DNA of 64,000 nucleotides from Roseococcus suduntuyensis (GCF_014196305.1 NZ_JACIDJ010000001.1:1164290-1228289), one strand, 5' to 3'. Numbered from the stretch's first letter, positions 55,561-63,795 are shown. A program made the numbers and translations. The notes: a model not told the origin generated them from the letters alone.

Positions 55561-55884
55561 TCAGAAGGGCAGCTTCAGCCCGGGCGGCAGGCCCATGCCG
55601 GCCGTCGCCTTCTGCATTTCCTCGGCCATGGTGGCCTCGACCTTCTGCTTGGCGTCGGCATGGGCGGCCACCAGCAGGTCTTCCAGCACCTCGCGGTCCT
55701 CGGCGGTCATCAGCGAGGGGTCGATGGTGACGCGGCGCAAATCGCCCTTCCCGGTCAGCTTCACCTTCACCATGCCGGCGCCGGCCTGGCCCTCGACCTC
55801 GGTGGCTTCCAGCTTCGCCTGCATCTCCGCCATGCGGGTCTGCATCTGCTGGGCCTGCTTCAGCATGTTGCCAAGATTCTTCAC
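55561..55884 (-). CDS. YbaB/EbfC nucleoid-associated protein
   Basis: Small protein of 107 residues of the YbaB/EbfC family: NLGNMLKQAQQMQTRMAEMQ, MVKVKLTGKGDLRRVTIDPSLM and a methionine/glycine-rich tail. It binds DNA as a dimer and shapes the nucleoid. The GTG start at 55884 directly abuts the dnaX stop, with GAGGAGG inside dnaX, so translation is coupled. dnaX-ybaB-recR is a widely conserved order. Confidence 0.95.
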   Translation of the reverse strand: MKNLGNMLKQAQQMQTRMAEMQAKLEATEVEGQAGAGMVKVKLTGKGDLRRVTIDPSLMTAEDREVLEDLLVAAHADAKQKVEATMAEEMQKATAGMGLPPGLKLPF

Positions 55885-57789
55885 TCAATCCTCCTCGGGG
55901 AATTCGTCGTCATAGGCGGGTTCGGCGTCGGGGGGCGCGAATTCGGGCAACTCCTCCTCCGCCGACGCCACGGGGGCGAGGCCATAGGCGTCCAGGCTGG
56001 CATCGCGCACCGCGTCGAGCGTCGCGCCCGGAAAGGCCGTCAGGATGGCCACCACCAGCGGGTGCGTGGCGGCCGCCGCGCGGCGGTCCTGCTCGGCGGC
56101 CTGGGATTGCTCGGCCAGCGTCGGTTCGCCGGGCGCGTTGGAGAGCGCGATGGTCCAGCGCGCGCCCGTCTTTTCCTCCAGCAGGCGCGTGAGTTGCGCG
56201 GCCAGGTCGCGCGGGGCCTGGGGCCGGACGCGGATCTCGACCTGCCCGCGCGCGACGCGCACCGGGTGCACGTCATGCAGCAGATGGGCGTGCAGCAGGG
56301 GGTGGGTGCCGCTGGCCAGCGCCACCACCTCGCGCCAGGCGGAGGGCTGGGGCAGCGGGGCCGGGGCAGGTGCCGCGGCCGCCATGACGGCGCCGCCCCC
56401 CGCCACCGCGCGCAGCCCGCCGCCGCCATTGCCCGGCGCGGGCGCGCCCCCATTGCCCGGCGCGGGCGCGCCGCCGGCCGCCGGCACCGCGCCGCCCGAT
56501 TCGAGGCGCTTCAGGATGTCGCCCGGCGTCGGCATGTCGGCCACATGGGCGAGGCGGATCAGCACCATCTCGGCCGCCGCGCGGCGATCGGGGGCCTGCT
56601 GCACCTCCTCCAGCCCCTTCAGCAGCATCTGCCATGCGCGGGCCAAAGCCGGCACGGAGAGGCTGGCCGCCAGGGCCGCGCCGCGCACACGCTCATTCTC
56701 CGGCAGGCCCTGGTCCTCGCGCAGCGCCGGGATGGCGGCGAAGCGGGTCAGGATATGCACCTGCTCCAGCATGTCGGAGAGGATGTTGGCGGCGTCCGCG
56801 CCACGCTCATGCGCCTCGGCCATGCGGGCGAGGGCGGGCGGCAGGTCGCCGCGCAGCACGGCTTCCAGGATGTCCAGCACCATGCCACGGTCGGCCAGGC
56901 CCAGCATGTCGCGCACGCTCTCGGCCGTGACCTGGCCGCCATCCCCGGCGAGCGCGATGGCCTGGTCCAGCAGCGACAACCCATCACGCACGGAGCCATC
57001 CGCCGCGCGGGCCAGCAGGGCCAGGGCGGGCTCCTCCGCCGCGCTGCCCTCCAGCCCCGCGATGCGGGCGAAATGGGCGCGCAGCCGGTCTTCCGGCACG
57101 CGTTTCAGCGCGAAGGTCTGGCAGCGGCTGCGGATGGTGATGGGCACCTTCCGCAGTTCCGTGGTGGCGAGGATGAAGGTGATGGCGGGCGGTGGTTCCT
57201 CCAGCGACTTGAGCAGGGCGTTGAAGGCCTGCTCCGTCAGCATGTGGACCTCGTCCAGGATGAACACCTTCTGGCGGCCCTGGGCGGGGCGGAAGCGCAG
57301 CGCCTCGCGCAGCTCGCGCACATCGTCGATGCCGCGGTTGCTGGCCGCGTCCATCTCGATCACGTCGGGGTGGCGGTCGGCCAGGATGGCCACGCATTCG
57401 GGGCAGACGCCGCAAGGATCTGCCGTCGGGCCGCCTTTCCCATCCACGCCCACGCAGTTCAGCGCGCGGGCGATGATGCGGGCCGTGGTGGTCTTCCCCA
57501 CGCCGCGCACGCCGGTCATCAGGAAGGCATGGTGCACGCGGCCGCGGGCGAAGGCGTTGCGGAGCGTGCGGACCAGGGCCTCCTGGCCGATCAGGTCATC
57601 GAGCGCCTGGGGGCGGTATTTTCGGGCGAGCACACGATAGGGCGTGGGCTTGGCGGCCACCTGCGCCACCGGTGCGGGGACGGGCACGTCATCCATGCCG
57701 AACAGGCCGGGGCCCTCGGGCGGGGGGGGCTCGGGGAGGCCGGCTTCGGCCTCCGCCGGGCTCATGTCGCGCTCGAGATCGCTGGGCAT
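55885..57789 (-). CDS. dnaX: DNA polymerase III subunits gamma and tau
   Basis: Clamp-loader ATPase, 634 residues. Walker A is GVRGVGKTTTARI; the zinc module shows Cys in ALNCVG, DPCGVCPEC; Walker B is FILDEVHML; sensor 1 is ILATTELRKVP. A Gly/Pro/Ala linker contains tandem GGAPAPGN units; the C-terminal domain would be tau-specific. The ATG at 57789 (MPSDLERDM) is chosen because further upstream the frame runs through the SRP RNA gene. No A-rich slippery site for gamma production was seen by eye. Confidence 0.94.
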   Translation of the reverse strand: MPSDLERDMSPAEAEAGLPEPPPPEGPGLFGMDDVPVPAPVAQVAAKPTPYRVLARKYRPQALDDLIGQEALVRTLRNAFARGRVHHAFLMTGVRGVGKTTTARIIARALNCVGVDGKGGPTADPCGVCPECVAILADRHPDVIEMDAASNRGIDDVRELREALRFRPAQGRQKVFILDEVHMLTEQAFNALLKSLEEPPPAITFILATTELRKVPITIRSRCQTFALKRVPEDRLRAHFARIAGLEGSAAEEPALALLARAADGSVRDGLSLLDQAIALAGDGGQVTAESVRDMLGLADRGMVLDILEAVLRGDLPPALARMAEAHERGADAANILSDMLEQVHILTRFAAIPALREDQGLPENERVRGAALAASLSVPALARAWQMLLKGLEEVQQAPDRRAAAEMVLIRLAHVADMPTPGDILKRLESGGAVPAAGGAPAPGNGGAPAPGNGGGGLRAVAGGGAVMAAAAPAPAPLPQPSAWREVVALASGTHPLLHAHLLHDVHPVRVARGQVEIRVRPQAPRDLAAQLTRLLEEKTGARWTIALSNAPGEPTLAEQSQAAEQDRRAAAATHPLVVAILTAFPGATLDAVRDASLDAYGLAPVASAEEELPEFAPPDAEPAYDDEFPEED

Positions 57790-57813
57790 GGGTCCTGGTG
57801 GCGAAGAAACGGT

Positions 57814-57907
57814 GGAAGGCCGGACACGACCCGGGCAAGAACCCGTTACGGCTGCTTCCTTCCGGACCTGACCGGGTTGGCGAGGAGCCCGTCCGCACCG
57901 ACCTTCC
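57814..57907 (-). ncRNA. ffs: SRP 4.5S RNA
   Basis: RNA of the signal recognition particle, about 94 nt. The minus strand carries the invariant apical region GGTCAGGTCCGGAAGGAAGC (symmetric loop plus GGAA tetraloop and Ffh-binding bases). The ends form a perfect 10-bp helix: GGAAGGTCGG at the 5' end with CCGGCCTTCC at the 3' end (one G-U). It lies 24 nt upstream of the dnaX start, the common ffs-dnaX arrangement. Confidence 0.96.
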
Positions 57908-57914
57908 GCGACGA

Positions 57915-57943
57915 CATATAGCACGCACGCCCCGCTTTGGCAC
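57915..57943 (-). promoter_or_regulatory. Promoter of ffs
   Basis: On the minus strand GTGCCA (57943-57938) matches the -35 at four of six positions, a 17-bp spacer follows, then the -10 TATATG (57920-57915), ending 7 bp before the deduced RNA 5' end at 57907. The spacing is ideal for a housekeeping sigma factor. Confidence 0.65.
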
Positions 57944-58004
57944 CCGCCCCGCGTAACCCCGGCCGCCCTCGCGACGAAATCCCGGAAAGACCGAGGGATA
58001 TCCG

Positions 58005-58472
58005 ATGAAGCGCCGTCATCTCCTGGGCCTTGGCCTACTGCTCCCGGCCGGGGGCTTCCTGTTCGCGCCGCGCCGCGCCATGGCGCGCACCAACCAGGCC
58101 CGCACCAACCAGGAGGGCGGGGTGGCGGTGCGCGGCACCGATGTCGTCGCCTATGTCACCGAGGGCCGCGCGCGTCCCGGCCTCCCCGCATTCGCCCATG
58201 ACTGGCAGGGCGCGCGCTGGCTCTTCGCCACCGCCGCCCACCGCGACGCCTTCGCGGCCGACCCCGCGCGCTACGCCCCTGCCTATGGCGGCTTCTGCGC
58301 CTTCGCCGTCTCCGAAGGCTACACCGCGCCCATTGACCCCGAGGCCTGGCGCATCGTGGAGGGGCGCCTCTTCCTCAACCACGACAGGGGCGTGCATCGC
58401 CGGTGGGAACGCGACATGGCCCGCCGCATCACCCGTGGCGACGCGAACTGGCCCCGGCTGGCGCGCCAGTGA
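58005..58472 (+). CDS. YHS domain-containing exported protein
   Basis: Protein of 155 residues with a Tat-like N-terminus (MKRRHLLGLGLLLPAGGFLF, cleavage near AMA) and a YHS domain: VRGTDVVAYVTEG, WLFATAAHRDAFAADPARYAPAYGGFCAFAV. YHS domains are associated with metals, often copper or iron. A periplasmic location is expected. Many alphaproteobacterial relatives are annotated only by this domain. A small in-frame duplication (RTNQA/RTNQE) follows the signal region. Confidence 0.85.
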   Translation: MKRRHLLGLGLLLPAGGFLFAPRRAMARTNQARTNQEGGVAVRGTDVVAYVTEGRARPGLPAFAHDWQGARWLFATAAHRDAFAADPARYAPAYGGFCAFAVSEGYTAPIDPEAWRIVEGRLFLNHDRGVHRRWERDMARRITRGDANWPRLARQ

Positions 58473-58527
58473 CACGGCCGCCGGCGCGTCGGGCGCAACC
58501 AGGGGGGGTGCCGGGCGTTGAGGCGGA

Positions 58528-58668
58528 ATGGAAAAGCTGGATCCCGACAAGAACCTGAATGCCCAGGAAGCCCGCCAGGGCAAGACGCTGGGAGTGATGC
58601 GCTGGGTGTTGTTGGCCAGCCTGATTCTGGTCGTGCTCGGCTTTGTGCTGGCAAGGCTGATCGCCTGA
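58528..58668 (+). CDS. Tiny single-helix membrane protein A (46 aa)
   Basis: A 46-residue protein: soluble N-terminus KLDPDKNLNAQEARQGKTLG followed by one membrane helix (MRWVLLASLILVVLGFVLA) and a short basic end. It is clearly paralogous to the 48-residue protein 49 nt downstream: both share D-P-(D/N)-(K/R)-N-L, then (A/G)-Q-E-A-R-Q-G, and then the helix. Conservation between the two copies is the main evidence that both are real genes. Family unknown; no strong ribosome site is seen (weak GAGGCGG). Confidence 0.75.
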   Translation: MEKLDPDKNLNAQEARQGKTLGVMRWVLLASLILVVLGFVLARLIA

Positions 58669-58717
58669 ACACGCACACGGCCGCGGGCCTGCCTGCCGCC
58701 GCATACGGAGAGCCGAC

Positions 58718-58864
58718 ATGAGCGACCTCGATCCGAACCGAAACCTCAGCGGCCAGGAAGCGCGGCAGGGGCGCATTGTCGGCAATGGCCGCATCCGCGG
58801 CATCCTGATCACGAGCCTGGTGCTGGTGGTGATCGGCTTCGCTGTGGCCTGGATGCTGGTCTGA
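58718..58864 (+). CDS. Tiny single-helix membrane protein B (48 aa)
   Basis: A 48-residue protein: SDLDPNRNLSGQEARQGRIV, then a helix (GILITSLVLVVIGFAVAWML). GGAGA lies eight bases before the ATG. Sequence and layout match protein A upstream, implying a tandem duplication with divergence of the helix but conservation of the QEARQG motif. The N-terminus should be cytosolic by the positive-inside rule only weakly, so topology is uncertain. Possible roles are as a membrane-associated regulator or partner of an enzyme complex; nothing specific can be said. Confidence 0.78.
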   Translation: MSDLDPNRNLSGQEARQGRIVGNGRIRGILITSLVLVVIGFAVAWMLV

Positions 58865-58907
58865 CCAGGCAGTTGGCGGGCGTGCGGGGGCGGCCTAGTG
58901 TCGCTCC

Positions 58908-59831
58908 ATGCTCGCCATTCCCGCCCAACGCGCCAACGCCTACACCGGAAGCCCGCTCGACCGCGCCGGGAAGCTGCGCGACGACCCGGCCTTCATCGAG
59001 GCCGCGCTGGCCGATGACGCCACCCTCTTCGTCCCCATCTGGCGCGCTCGCAACCTGATGCGCGGCGTGGAGGAGGGCCGGCCGGAGGCCGTTCTCCTCT
59101 CCCGCCCCGGCGCCGAGGCCGTGCGCATGGCGGGCGGTCCCTGGGCCTTCCTGGGCCTGTGGGAAAAGCGCCCCGTCTTCGCCGTGGACTGCTCCACCGC
59201 CGACGACCCGCTGCCCCTGCTGCCGCCCGAGATGGGCGCCTTCACCGACCTGCGCGCGGTGGCGGGCCTGCTGCCGCCCGGCGAGGCCAGCGTGCTGGCC
59301 CATGCGCGCGGCATGATGCATTGGCGCGTGAAACACCGGTTCTGCGGCGTGTGCGGCGGGGTGTGCGAGGCGCGCAGCGCCGGCCACGCCATGGTCTGCA
59401 CCGCCTGCAACGCCCAGCATTTCCCCCGCACCGACCCCGCCGTCATCATGCTGGTGGTGCGCGGCGACGCCTGCCTGCTGGGCCATTCGCGCCGCTTCCC
59501 CAATTCCGTGATGTATTCGACGCTGGCGGGCTTCGTGGAGCCTGGCGAAAGCTTCGAGGAGGCGGTGCGCCGCGAGGTGATGGAGGAGACGGGCGTGGAG
59601 GTGGGTGACGTGACCTATCATTCCTCGCAGCCCTGGCCCTTCCCCTCCTCCATCATGATCGGCTTCCACGCCGAGGGGCTGAGCGAGCCCATCACGCTGG
59701 ACGACGAGGAATTGCAGGATGCGCGCTGGTTCACTCGCGACCAGATCCGCGACCCCGCTTCGCATGGTTTTTCCCTGCCGCGCGCCGATTCGATCGCGCG
59801 CCGCCTGATCGAGGACTGGATGTCGGCATGA
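58908..59831 (+). CDS. nudC: NudC-type NADH pyrophosphatase / RNA deNADding Nudix hydrolase
   Basis: Nudix hydrolase of 307 residues. A C4 zinc ribbon (CGVCGGVCEARSAGHAMVC then CNAQHF) precedes the Nudix box GFVEPGESFEEAVRREVMEE, and the NADH-specific motif SQPWPFPSS follows. NudC cleaves NADH to NMNH and AMP and removes NAD caps from RNA. An N-terminal domain of about 130 residues matches the family. Its stop overlaps the lipoprotein start as ATGA. Confidence 0.94.
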   Translation: MLAIPAQRANAYTGSPLDRAGKLRDDPAFIEAALADDATLFVPIWRARNLMRGVEEGRPEAVLLSRPGAEAVRMAGGPWAFLGLWEKRPVFAVDCSTADDPLPLLPPEMGAFTDLRAVAGLLPPGEASVLAHARGMMHWRVKHRFCGVCGGVCEARSAGHAMVCTACNAQHFPRTDPAVIMLVVRGDACLLGHSRRFPNSVMYSTLAGFVEPGESFEEAVRREVMEETGVEVGDVTYHSSQPWPFPSSIMIGFHAEGLSEPITLDDEELQDARWFTRDQIRDPASHGFSLPRADSIARRLIEDWMSA

Positions 59832-60109
59832 GGCATGCGCCCTTCCTGATGCTGTTCGTGCTCGCGGCCTGCGCCCAGCCGAATGAGCCCTTGCGCGGCG
59901 GCGCCCCCATGACCAATGCCGAGTGCCGTGCCGAGGCCGAGGCCACGCCGGCGGTGCGCAGCTGGGGTGCCCAGGCCGGCCCTGCCGCCTATGGCCCGAG
60001 CCCCCGCGCCGAGGCCGCCCGGCAGGAGGCTCTGTCCCAGGCCTATAGCGACTGCCTGCGCCGCCGGAACCTGCCCGCGCCGGGCGGGGTCGAGCGGCTG
60101 CGGCCCTGA
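59828..60109 (+). CDS. Small lipoprotein, unknown
   Basis: Protein of 93 residues with a short signal and lipobox (FLMLFVLAACAQP), so probably anchored to a membrane. The mature part has two further Cys (AECRAEAE and DCLRRRN) that could pair. It is translationally coupled to nudC through ATGA. A family related to phosphoribosylamine-glycine ligase-adjacent lipoproteins could be imagined, but nothing is recognised. Confidence 0.7.
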   Translation: MRHAPFLMLFVLAACAQPNEPLRGGAPMTNAECRAEAEATPAVRSWGAQAGPAAYGPSPRAEAARQEALSQAYSDCLRRRNLPAPGGVERLRP

Positions 60110-60125
60110 CCGGGCGGCGCCGGCC

Positions 60126-60992
60126 ATGGGAGTTCGTGCGCTTCTCCTGGCCGCGCTGCTGGTGGCGCCCCCCGTTTGGGCGCCCCCCGTTTGGGCGCAG
60201 GCCCCCTTGGCCGAGCCGCCTGAAATCGCCCAGATCCGCGGCGAACTGACCGCCGGTTGCCGCGCCCGTTCGGGCCAGGTGCCGAGCTTCGGGCCGAATT
60301 TCGTCCGCGTGGCCAATCTGACGCCCGATGCGCGGCCGGATTTCGTGGTGGATGTCTCGGCCATGACCTGCCCGGGGGCGACGGGGGCCTTCTGCCGGGG
60401 CCGCGAATGCCCGGTGCATGTCATCGTGAGCTTTCCGGGCGGCTATCGGCGCGTGCTGGAGCGTTTCGCAGAGGGGGTGGACATCCGCCCCGGCGCCGAC
60501 CGTGACGTGCTGGTCCTGGGGCATGAGGCGCTGGCCTGGGATGGCAACCTCTTCGTCGCCGTGCCCATGCCGCCGGCGCCGGCCGTCGCCGCCATACCCG
60601 CCGCCACCGGCCCCGCCTGGCGGCTGGAGACGGCCCCGCGCGCCCTGGCGGCCAGCCCGCCGCTTGGCATGGTGCGGGGGCTGAACCTCTATTGCGACGG
60701 GCCGCTGAACCCGGTGGCCGAGGCCGCCTTCATGGGCCCCATGCCGCCGCGCGTGGACATCACGCTGGAAGCGGGGGGGCAGCGCCTGCAGGTGAGTTTC
60801 CTGCGCCATTCGCCGCTGGAGGCGCTGTGGCGTGCCGATGTGCATGGCGCGCCCGAGGTGGCGCGGCTGCTGGCCCATGCGGGCACGCCGGTGGAACTGG
60901 CCGTGAACGGCATGCCGCAGGGCGCGCTCGGCATGGGGGGCGCCGAGGCCGCGCTGCGACAGGCGCTGGGGCGGTGTTTGAGGCTGCGCTAG
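60126..60992 (+). CDS. Exported protein of unknown function
   Basis: Protein of 288 residues with a signal peptide (MGVRALLLAALLVAPPVWAP) ending near PPVWA-QAP. The signal region contains a tandem duplication of PPVWA, visible as a repeated CCCCCCGTTTGGG in the DNA. The mature part has paired Cys in MTCPGATGAFCRGRECPV, suggesting disulfides in the periplasm, plus LNLYCDG. No family recognised. It begins 16 nt after the lipoprotein stop and probably shares its transcript. Confidence 0.75.
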   Translation: MGVRALLLAALLVAPPVWAPPVWAQAPLAEPPEIAQIRGELTAGCRARSGQVPSFGPNFVRVANLTPDARPDFVVDVSAMTCPGATGAFCRGRECPVHVIVSFPGGYRRVLERFAEGVDIRPGADRDVLVLGHEALAWDGNLFVAVPMPPAPAVAAIPAATGPAWRLETAPRALAASPPLGMVRGLNLYCDGPLNPVAEAAFMGPMPPRVDITLEAGGQRLQVSFLRHSPLEALWRADVHGAPEVARLLAHAGTPVELAVNGMPQGALGMGGAEAALRQALGRCLRLR

Positions 60993-61004
60993 GCCGCGTC
61001 GGGC

Positions 61005-61853
61005 CTACCGCCCCTCATGCGCCACCCGGAAGGGGTGCGCCGTGTAGCAGCCCAGCACCTTCACCTCGCGCGAGAAGAAGCGCAGTTCCTCGAAGGCGCG
61101 GAACAGGGCGGGGTCGTCCGGGTGGCCGTCCACGTCGCAGAGGAACTGGGTGGCCGTGAAGGCGCCGTCCAGCATGTAGCTTTCCAGCTTCGTCATGTTC
61201 ACGCCGTTCGTCGCGAAGCCGCCCAGCGCCTTGTAGAGGGCGGCCGGCATGTTCCGCACCCGGAAGACGAAGGTGGTCAGCGTGTGCGGCGTGCCCAGCG
61301 CGGGCATCTTCCGTTCGCGCGCCATCACGTAGAAGCGCGTGGTGTTGTGCGAGGCGTCCTCGACATTGCGACGCAGGATGTCGAGGCCATAGACCTCGGC
61401 GGCCAGTTCGCTCGCCACCGCCGCGTCCTCCTCCGTGCCCTCGCGGGCGATGAGTTCGGCCGCACCCGCCGTGTCGGCCTGGATGACGGCGGTGAGGTTC
61501 AGCTCCTTCATCACCTTCAGCACCTGCCCCAGGGCCATCGGGTGGCTGTGCGCGCGGCGGATGGTGGCGAGCGTGGCGCCAGGGCGCGCCAGCAGGCAGT
61601 GCTCCACGCGCTCGAAATGCTCGCCCACCACGGAGAGGCCGGATTCGGGCAGCAGGCGATGGATGTCAGGCACGCGGCCGGCCAGCGAATTCTCGCAGGG
61701 CAGCATGGCCAACTGGGCGTGGCCCTCGCGCACCGCTTCCATCGCGGCCTCGAAGCTCGGGCAGGGCAGGGTGGCCCAGCCCGGATAGGCCTGGCGGCAG
61801 GCGAGGTCGGAATAGGCGCCGGGGACACCCTGGAAGGCGATGGTCTGGCTCAT
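61005..61853 (-). CDS. pheA: Prephenate dehydratase
   Basis: Stand-alone prephenate dehydratase, 282 residues, making phenylpyruvate in phenylalanine synthesis. Catalytic region: IAFQGVPGAYSDLACRQAYP, LPCENSLAGRV, and NTTRFYVMAR with the TRF threonine. The C-terminal ACT domain (TTFVFRVRNMPAALYKALGGF, NMTKLESYM) binds Phe for feedback inhibition. No chorismate mutase domain is present. The ATG at 61853 matches the family; the frame open further upstream is not conserved. Confidence 0.96.
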   Translation of the reverse strand: MSQTIAFQGVPGAYSDLACRQAYPGWATLPCPSFEAAMEAVREGHAQLAMLPCENSLAGRVPDIHRLLPESGLSVVGEHFERVEHCLLARPGATLATIRRAHSHPMALGQVLKVMKELNLTAVIQADTAGAAELIAREGTEEDAAVASELAAEVYGLDILRRNVEDASHNTTRFYVMARERKMPALGTPHTLTTFVFRVRNMPAALYKALGGFATNGVNMTKLESYMLDGAFTATQFLCDVDGHPDDPALFRAFEELRFFSREVKVLGCYTAHPFRVAHEGR

Positions 61854-62022
61854 GGTCTCGTGTTCAAGAAGGGGTTGCGGGCGTTCCGGAGACGAAACCC
61901 GTGCCTTGGGCGGTTGATGCGGCGGCGGGTGGCAGCTATGTGGTCCCGAACGCATAAGTCAGGGCTGGCCTTCGCGCAAATCCGCGCAACGGCCGCCGGG
62001 AACGAGGAAGGGTGAGCTCGGC

Positions 62023-62571
62023 ATGAGCCTTGAGTTCAACAAGATCGCCGCGGCCGTGCTGACCGCGGGTGTGGCCTTCATGGGCGCGGGCATCGTGGCC
62101 GAGGTGCTGATCCACCCCAAGCGCCTGGCCGAGCCCGCCATCAGCCTGGGCCGCGACCCGGCTGCTGCCGCCCCTGCCGCCGCCGCGGCGGCGCCGGCGG
62201 CCCCGGCCATCGAGCCCATCGGCCCGCTGCTGGCCGCCGCCAATGCGGAGAATGGCGCCGCCGCCGCCCGCCGCTCCTGCGGCGCCTGCCACAGCTTCAA
62301 CGAGGGCGGGCGCAACGGCGTGGGCCCGAACCTCTGGGGCATCGTGGGCGCCAACCATGCGCGGGCGGAGGGCTTCAACTACTCGGCCGCCAACCGCGCC
62401 CTGGCCGACAAGCCCTGGGATTTCGAGGCGCTGAACCAGTTCATCGCCGCCCCGGCCCGCGCCATGCCGGGCACGCGCATGGCCTTCGCCGGCATTGCCA
62501 ACACGCAGCAGCGGGCGGACATCATCGTCTACCTGCGCAGCCTGTCCAGCAGCCCGGTGCCGCTGCCCTGA
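62023..62571 (+). CDS. Membrane-anchored cytochrome c (class I)
   Basis: Cytochrome of 182 residues: an uncleaved N-terminal helix (AAAVLTAGVAFMGAGIVAEVL), an Ala/Pro linker, then a class I domain with heme motif CGACH and a distal Met ligand in GTRMAFAG. It resembles CycM/cytochrome c552 of alphaproteobacteria, which passes electrons from the bc1 complex to a terminal oxidase. The partner is inferred. The stop overlaps a CTG that probably starts hisN. Confidence 0.9.
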   Translation: MSLEFNKIAAAVLTAGVAFMGAGIVAEVLIHPKRLAEPAISLGRDPAAAAPAAAAAAPAAPAIEPIGPLLAAANAENGAAAARRSCGACHSFNEGGRNGVGPNLWGIVGANHARAEGFNYSAANRALADKPWDFEALNQFIAAPARAMPGTRMAFAGIANTQQRADIIVYLRSLSSSPVPLP

Positions 62572-63350
62572 GGCTCGACCCGGCGCTCGTCGCCGCGGCG
62601 GAGGCGGCGGCGGATTTGGCGGGGGAGGCGATTCGCCCGCTGTTCCGCTCCGCCCTGCTGGTGGAGGCGAAGGGCGATGCCTCGCCGGTGACCGAGGCCG
62701 ACCGCGCCGCCGAACGCGCGCTGCGCGCCTTCCTGGCCGAGCGCTTCCCCAGCCATGGCATCATGGGCGAGGAATACGGCACCGAACGCGGCGATGCCGA
62801 GTACCTCTGGGTGCTGGATCCGATTGACGGCACCCGCGCCTTCCTGACCGGACGCCCCCTCTTCGGCACGCTGATCGGCCTGCTGCACCGGGGCGTCCCC
62901 GTGCTGGGGCTGATTGACCAGCCCGTGACGGGCGAGCGCTGGGTGGGTGTGGCGGGCGAGGGCACGCGCTTCACCTCGCCGCTGGGCGGTACCGCGCGGG
63001 CGCGCCCCTGCGCGCGGCTGGCCGAGGCGGAACTCTCCGTCACCTCCCCCGACATCTTCGACGCCGCGCAGCGCCCGGGTTTCGAGCGCGTGCGCCAGGC
63101 CGCCCGCCGCGTGACCTGGGGCGGCGATTGCTACGCCTATGGGCTGGTGGCGCTGGGCCTGGTGGATGCGGTGGTCGAGGCCACGCTCAAACCCTGGGAC
63201 TGGGCGGCGCTGGTGCCGGTGGTGGAAGGCGCGGGCGGCCGCATGACCGATTGGCAGGGGCGCGCGCTGACGCTGGACAGCCCCGGCGATGTGGTGGCCG
63301 TGGGCGATGCCGCGCTGCTGCCGGAGATCGTGGGGCTGCTGGCGGGTTAG
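62568..63350 (+). CDS. hisN: Histidinol-phosphatase of the inositol monophosphatase family
   Basis: Phosphatase of 260 residues if it starts at CTG 62568. Metal-binding motifs are GEEYGTERGDAEYLWVLDPI-DGT (the E and DPIDGT parts) and WDWAALVPVVEGAGG. The run GTRAFLTGRPLFGTLIGLL is characteristic of the histidinol-phosphatase HisN subgroup. The first ATG/GTG/TTG in frame is TTG 62616, which would cut about 16 residues from the N-terminal helix (LRLDPALVAAAEAAADLAGE); CTG 62568 forms a CTGA overlap with the cytochrome stop, matching the NTGA pattern elsewhere. The start is therefore inferred, the family is sure. Confidence 0.85.
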   Translation: MRLDPALVAAAEAAADLAGEAIRPLFRSALLVEAKGDASPVTEADRAAERALRAFLAERFPSHGIMGEEYGTERGDAEYLWVLDPIDGTRAFLTGRPLFGTLIGLLHRGVPVLGLIDQPVTGERWVGVAGEGTRFTSPLGGTARARPCARLAEAELSVTSPDIFDAAQRPGFERVRQAARRVTWGGDCYAYGLVALGLVDAVVEATLKPWDWAALVPVVEGAGGRMTDWQGRALTLDSPGDVVAVGDAALLPEIVGLLAG

Positions 63351-63397
63351 AGCGGGATGCGTTGAGGTGGAATCACCGAAAACGCCGAATCCCGCTC
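63350..63397 (+). repeat. Family 1 nested-hairpin repeat, single copy
   Basis: Outer helix GAGCGGGAT (63350-63358) pairs perfectly with ATCCCGCTC (63389-63397); inner helices GCGTT/AACGC and GGTG/CACC, CGA in the bulge position. It begins on the last base of the hisN stop codon. Confidence 0.8.
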
Positions 63398-63409
63398 TCA
63401 ACGACGGCT

Positions 63410-63439
63410 GGAGCGGGCTGCGTGAACGCAGCACGCTCC
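63410..63439. terminator. Hairpin between convergent hisN and exported-protein genes
   Basis: GGAGCG plus GCTGCGT (63410-63423) pairs with ACGCAGC plus CGCTCC (63426-63439), with one G-A mismatch and a tight loop. There is no T-run. It may stop transcripts from both sides. Confidence 0.45.
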
Positions 63440-63453
63440 ACGCGCCGTGGCGC

Positions 63454-63795
63454 TCAGCGCGTGCGTGCCGGGGCCGTCGTGCCGCCGCCGCCACCGGGCA
63501 GGCTGCCCGCCGCGATGGCGCCCAGCGCGGCCAGGGGCACGATCAGCGCGGGCGCCGTCAGCCCCATGCCGCCCGTGACCGTGCCCAGCGCCGGGGGGGC
63601 GGCCTGCATCGGCGCCGTGACCGTCGCTCGGGGCGCGCCGGCCGGCGGCAGCACGGGGCGGGGCCGCGAGACGACGGGGGCGCCGCGCGGGGGCACCACC
63701 ACCTGTTCGCCAGGCGGGATCACCAGCGCGGGTTGCGCGGCGGCAGGCAGGACGGGAAGGGCGAGGGCGGCCAGCGCCACCACGAAGCTACGCAT
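63454..63795 (-). CDS. Small exported Pro/Ala/Gly-rich protein, unknown
   Basis: Protein of 113 residues with a signal peptide (MRSFVVALAALALPVLPAAA) followed by a low-complexity Pro/Val-rich part (IPPGEQVVVPPRGAPVV) and a Gly-rich hydrophobic end (LAALGAIAAGSLPGGGGG). No family recognised. The ATG at 63795 is chosen because it opens the signal peptide; the longer frame runs antisense into the acyl-CoA dehydrogenase gene end. Confidence 0.6.
   Translation of the reverse strand: MRSFVVALAALALPVLPAAAQPALVIPPGEQVVVPPRGAPVVSRPRPVLPPAGAPRATVTAPMQAAPPALGTVTGGMGLTAPALIVPLAALGAIAAGSLPGGGGGTTAPARTR

Noticed and set aside
55885-57789. Programmed frameshift in dnaX giving gamma
   Set aside because: No A-run or comparable slippery heptamer with a downstream stem was found by eye.
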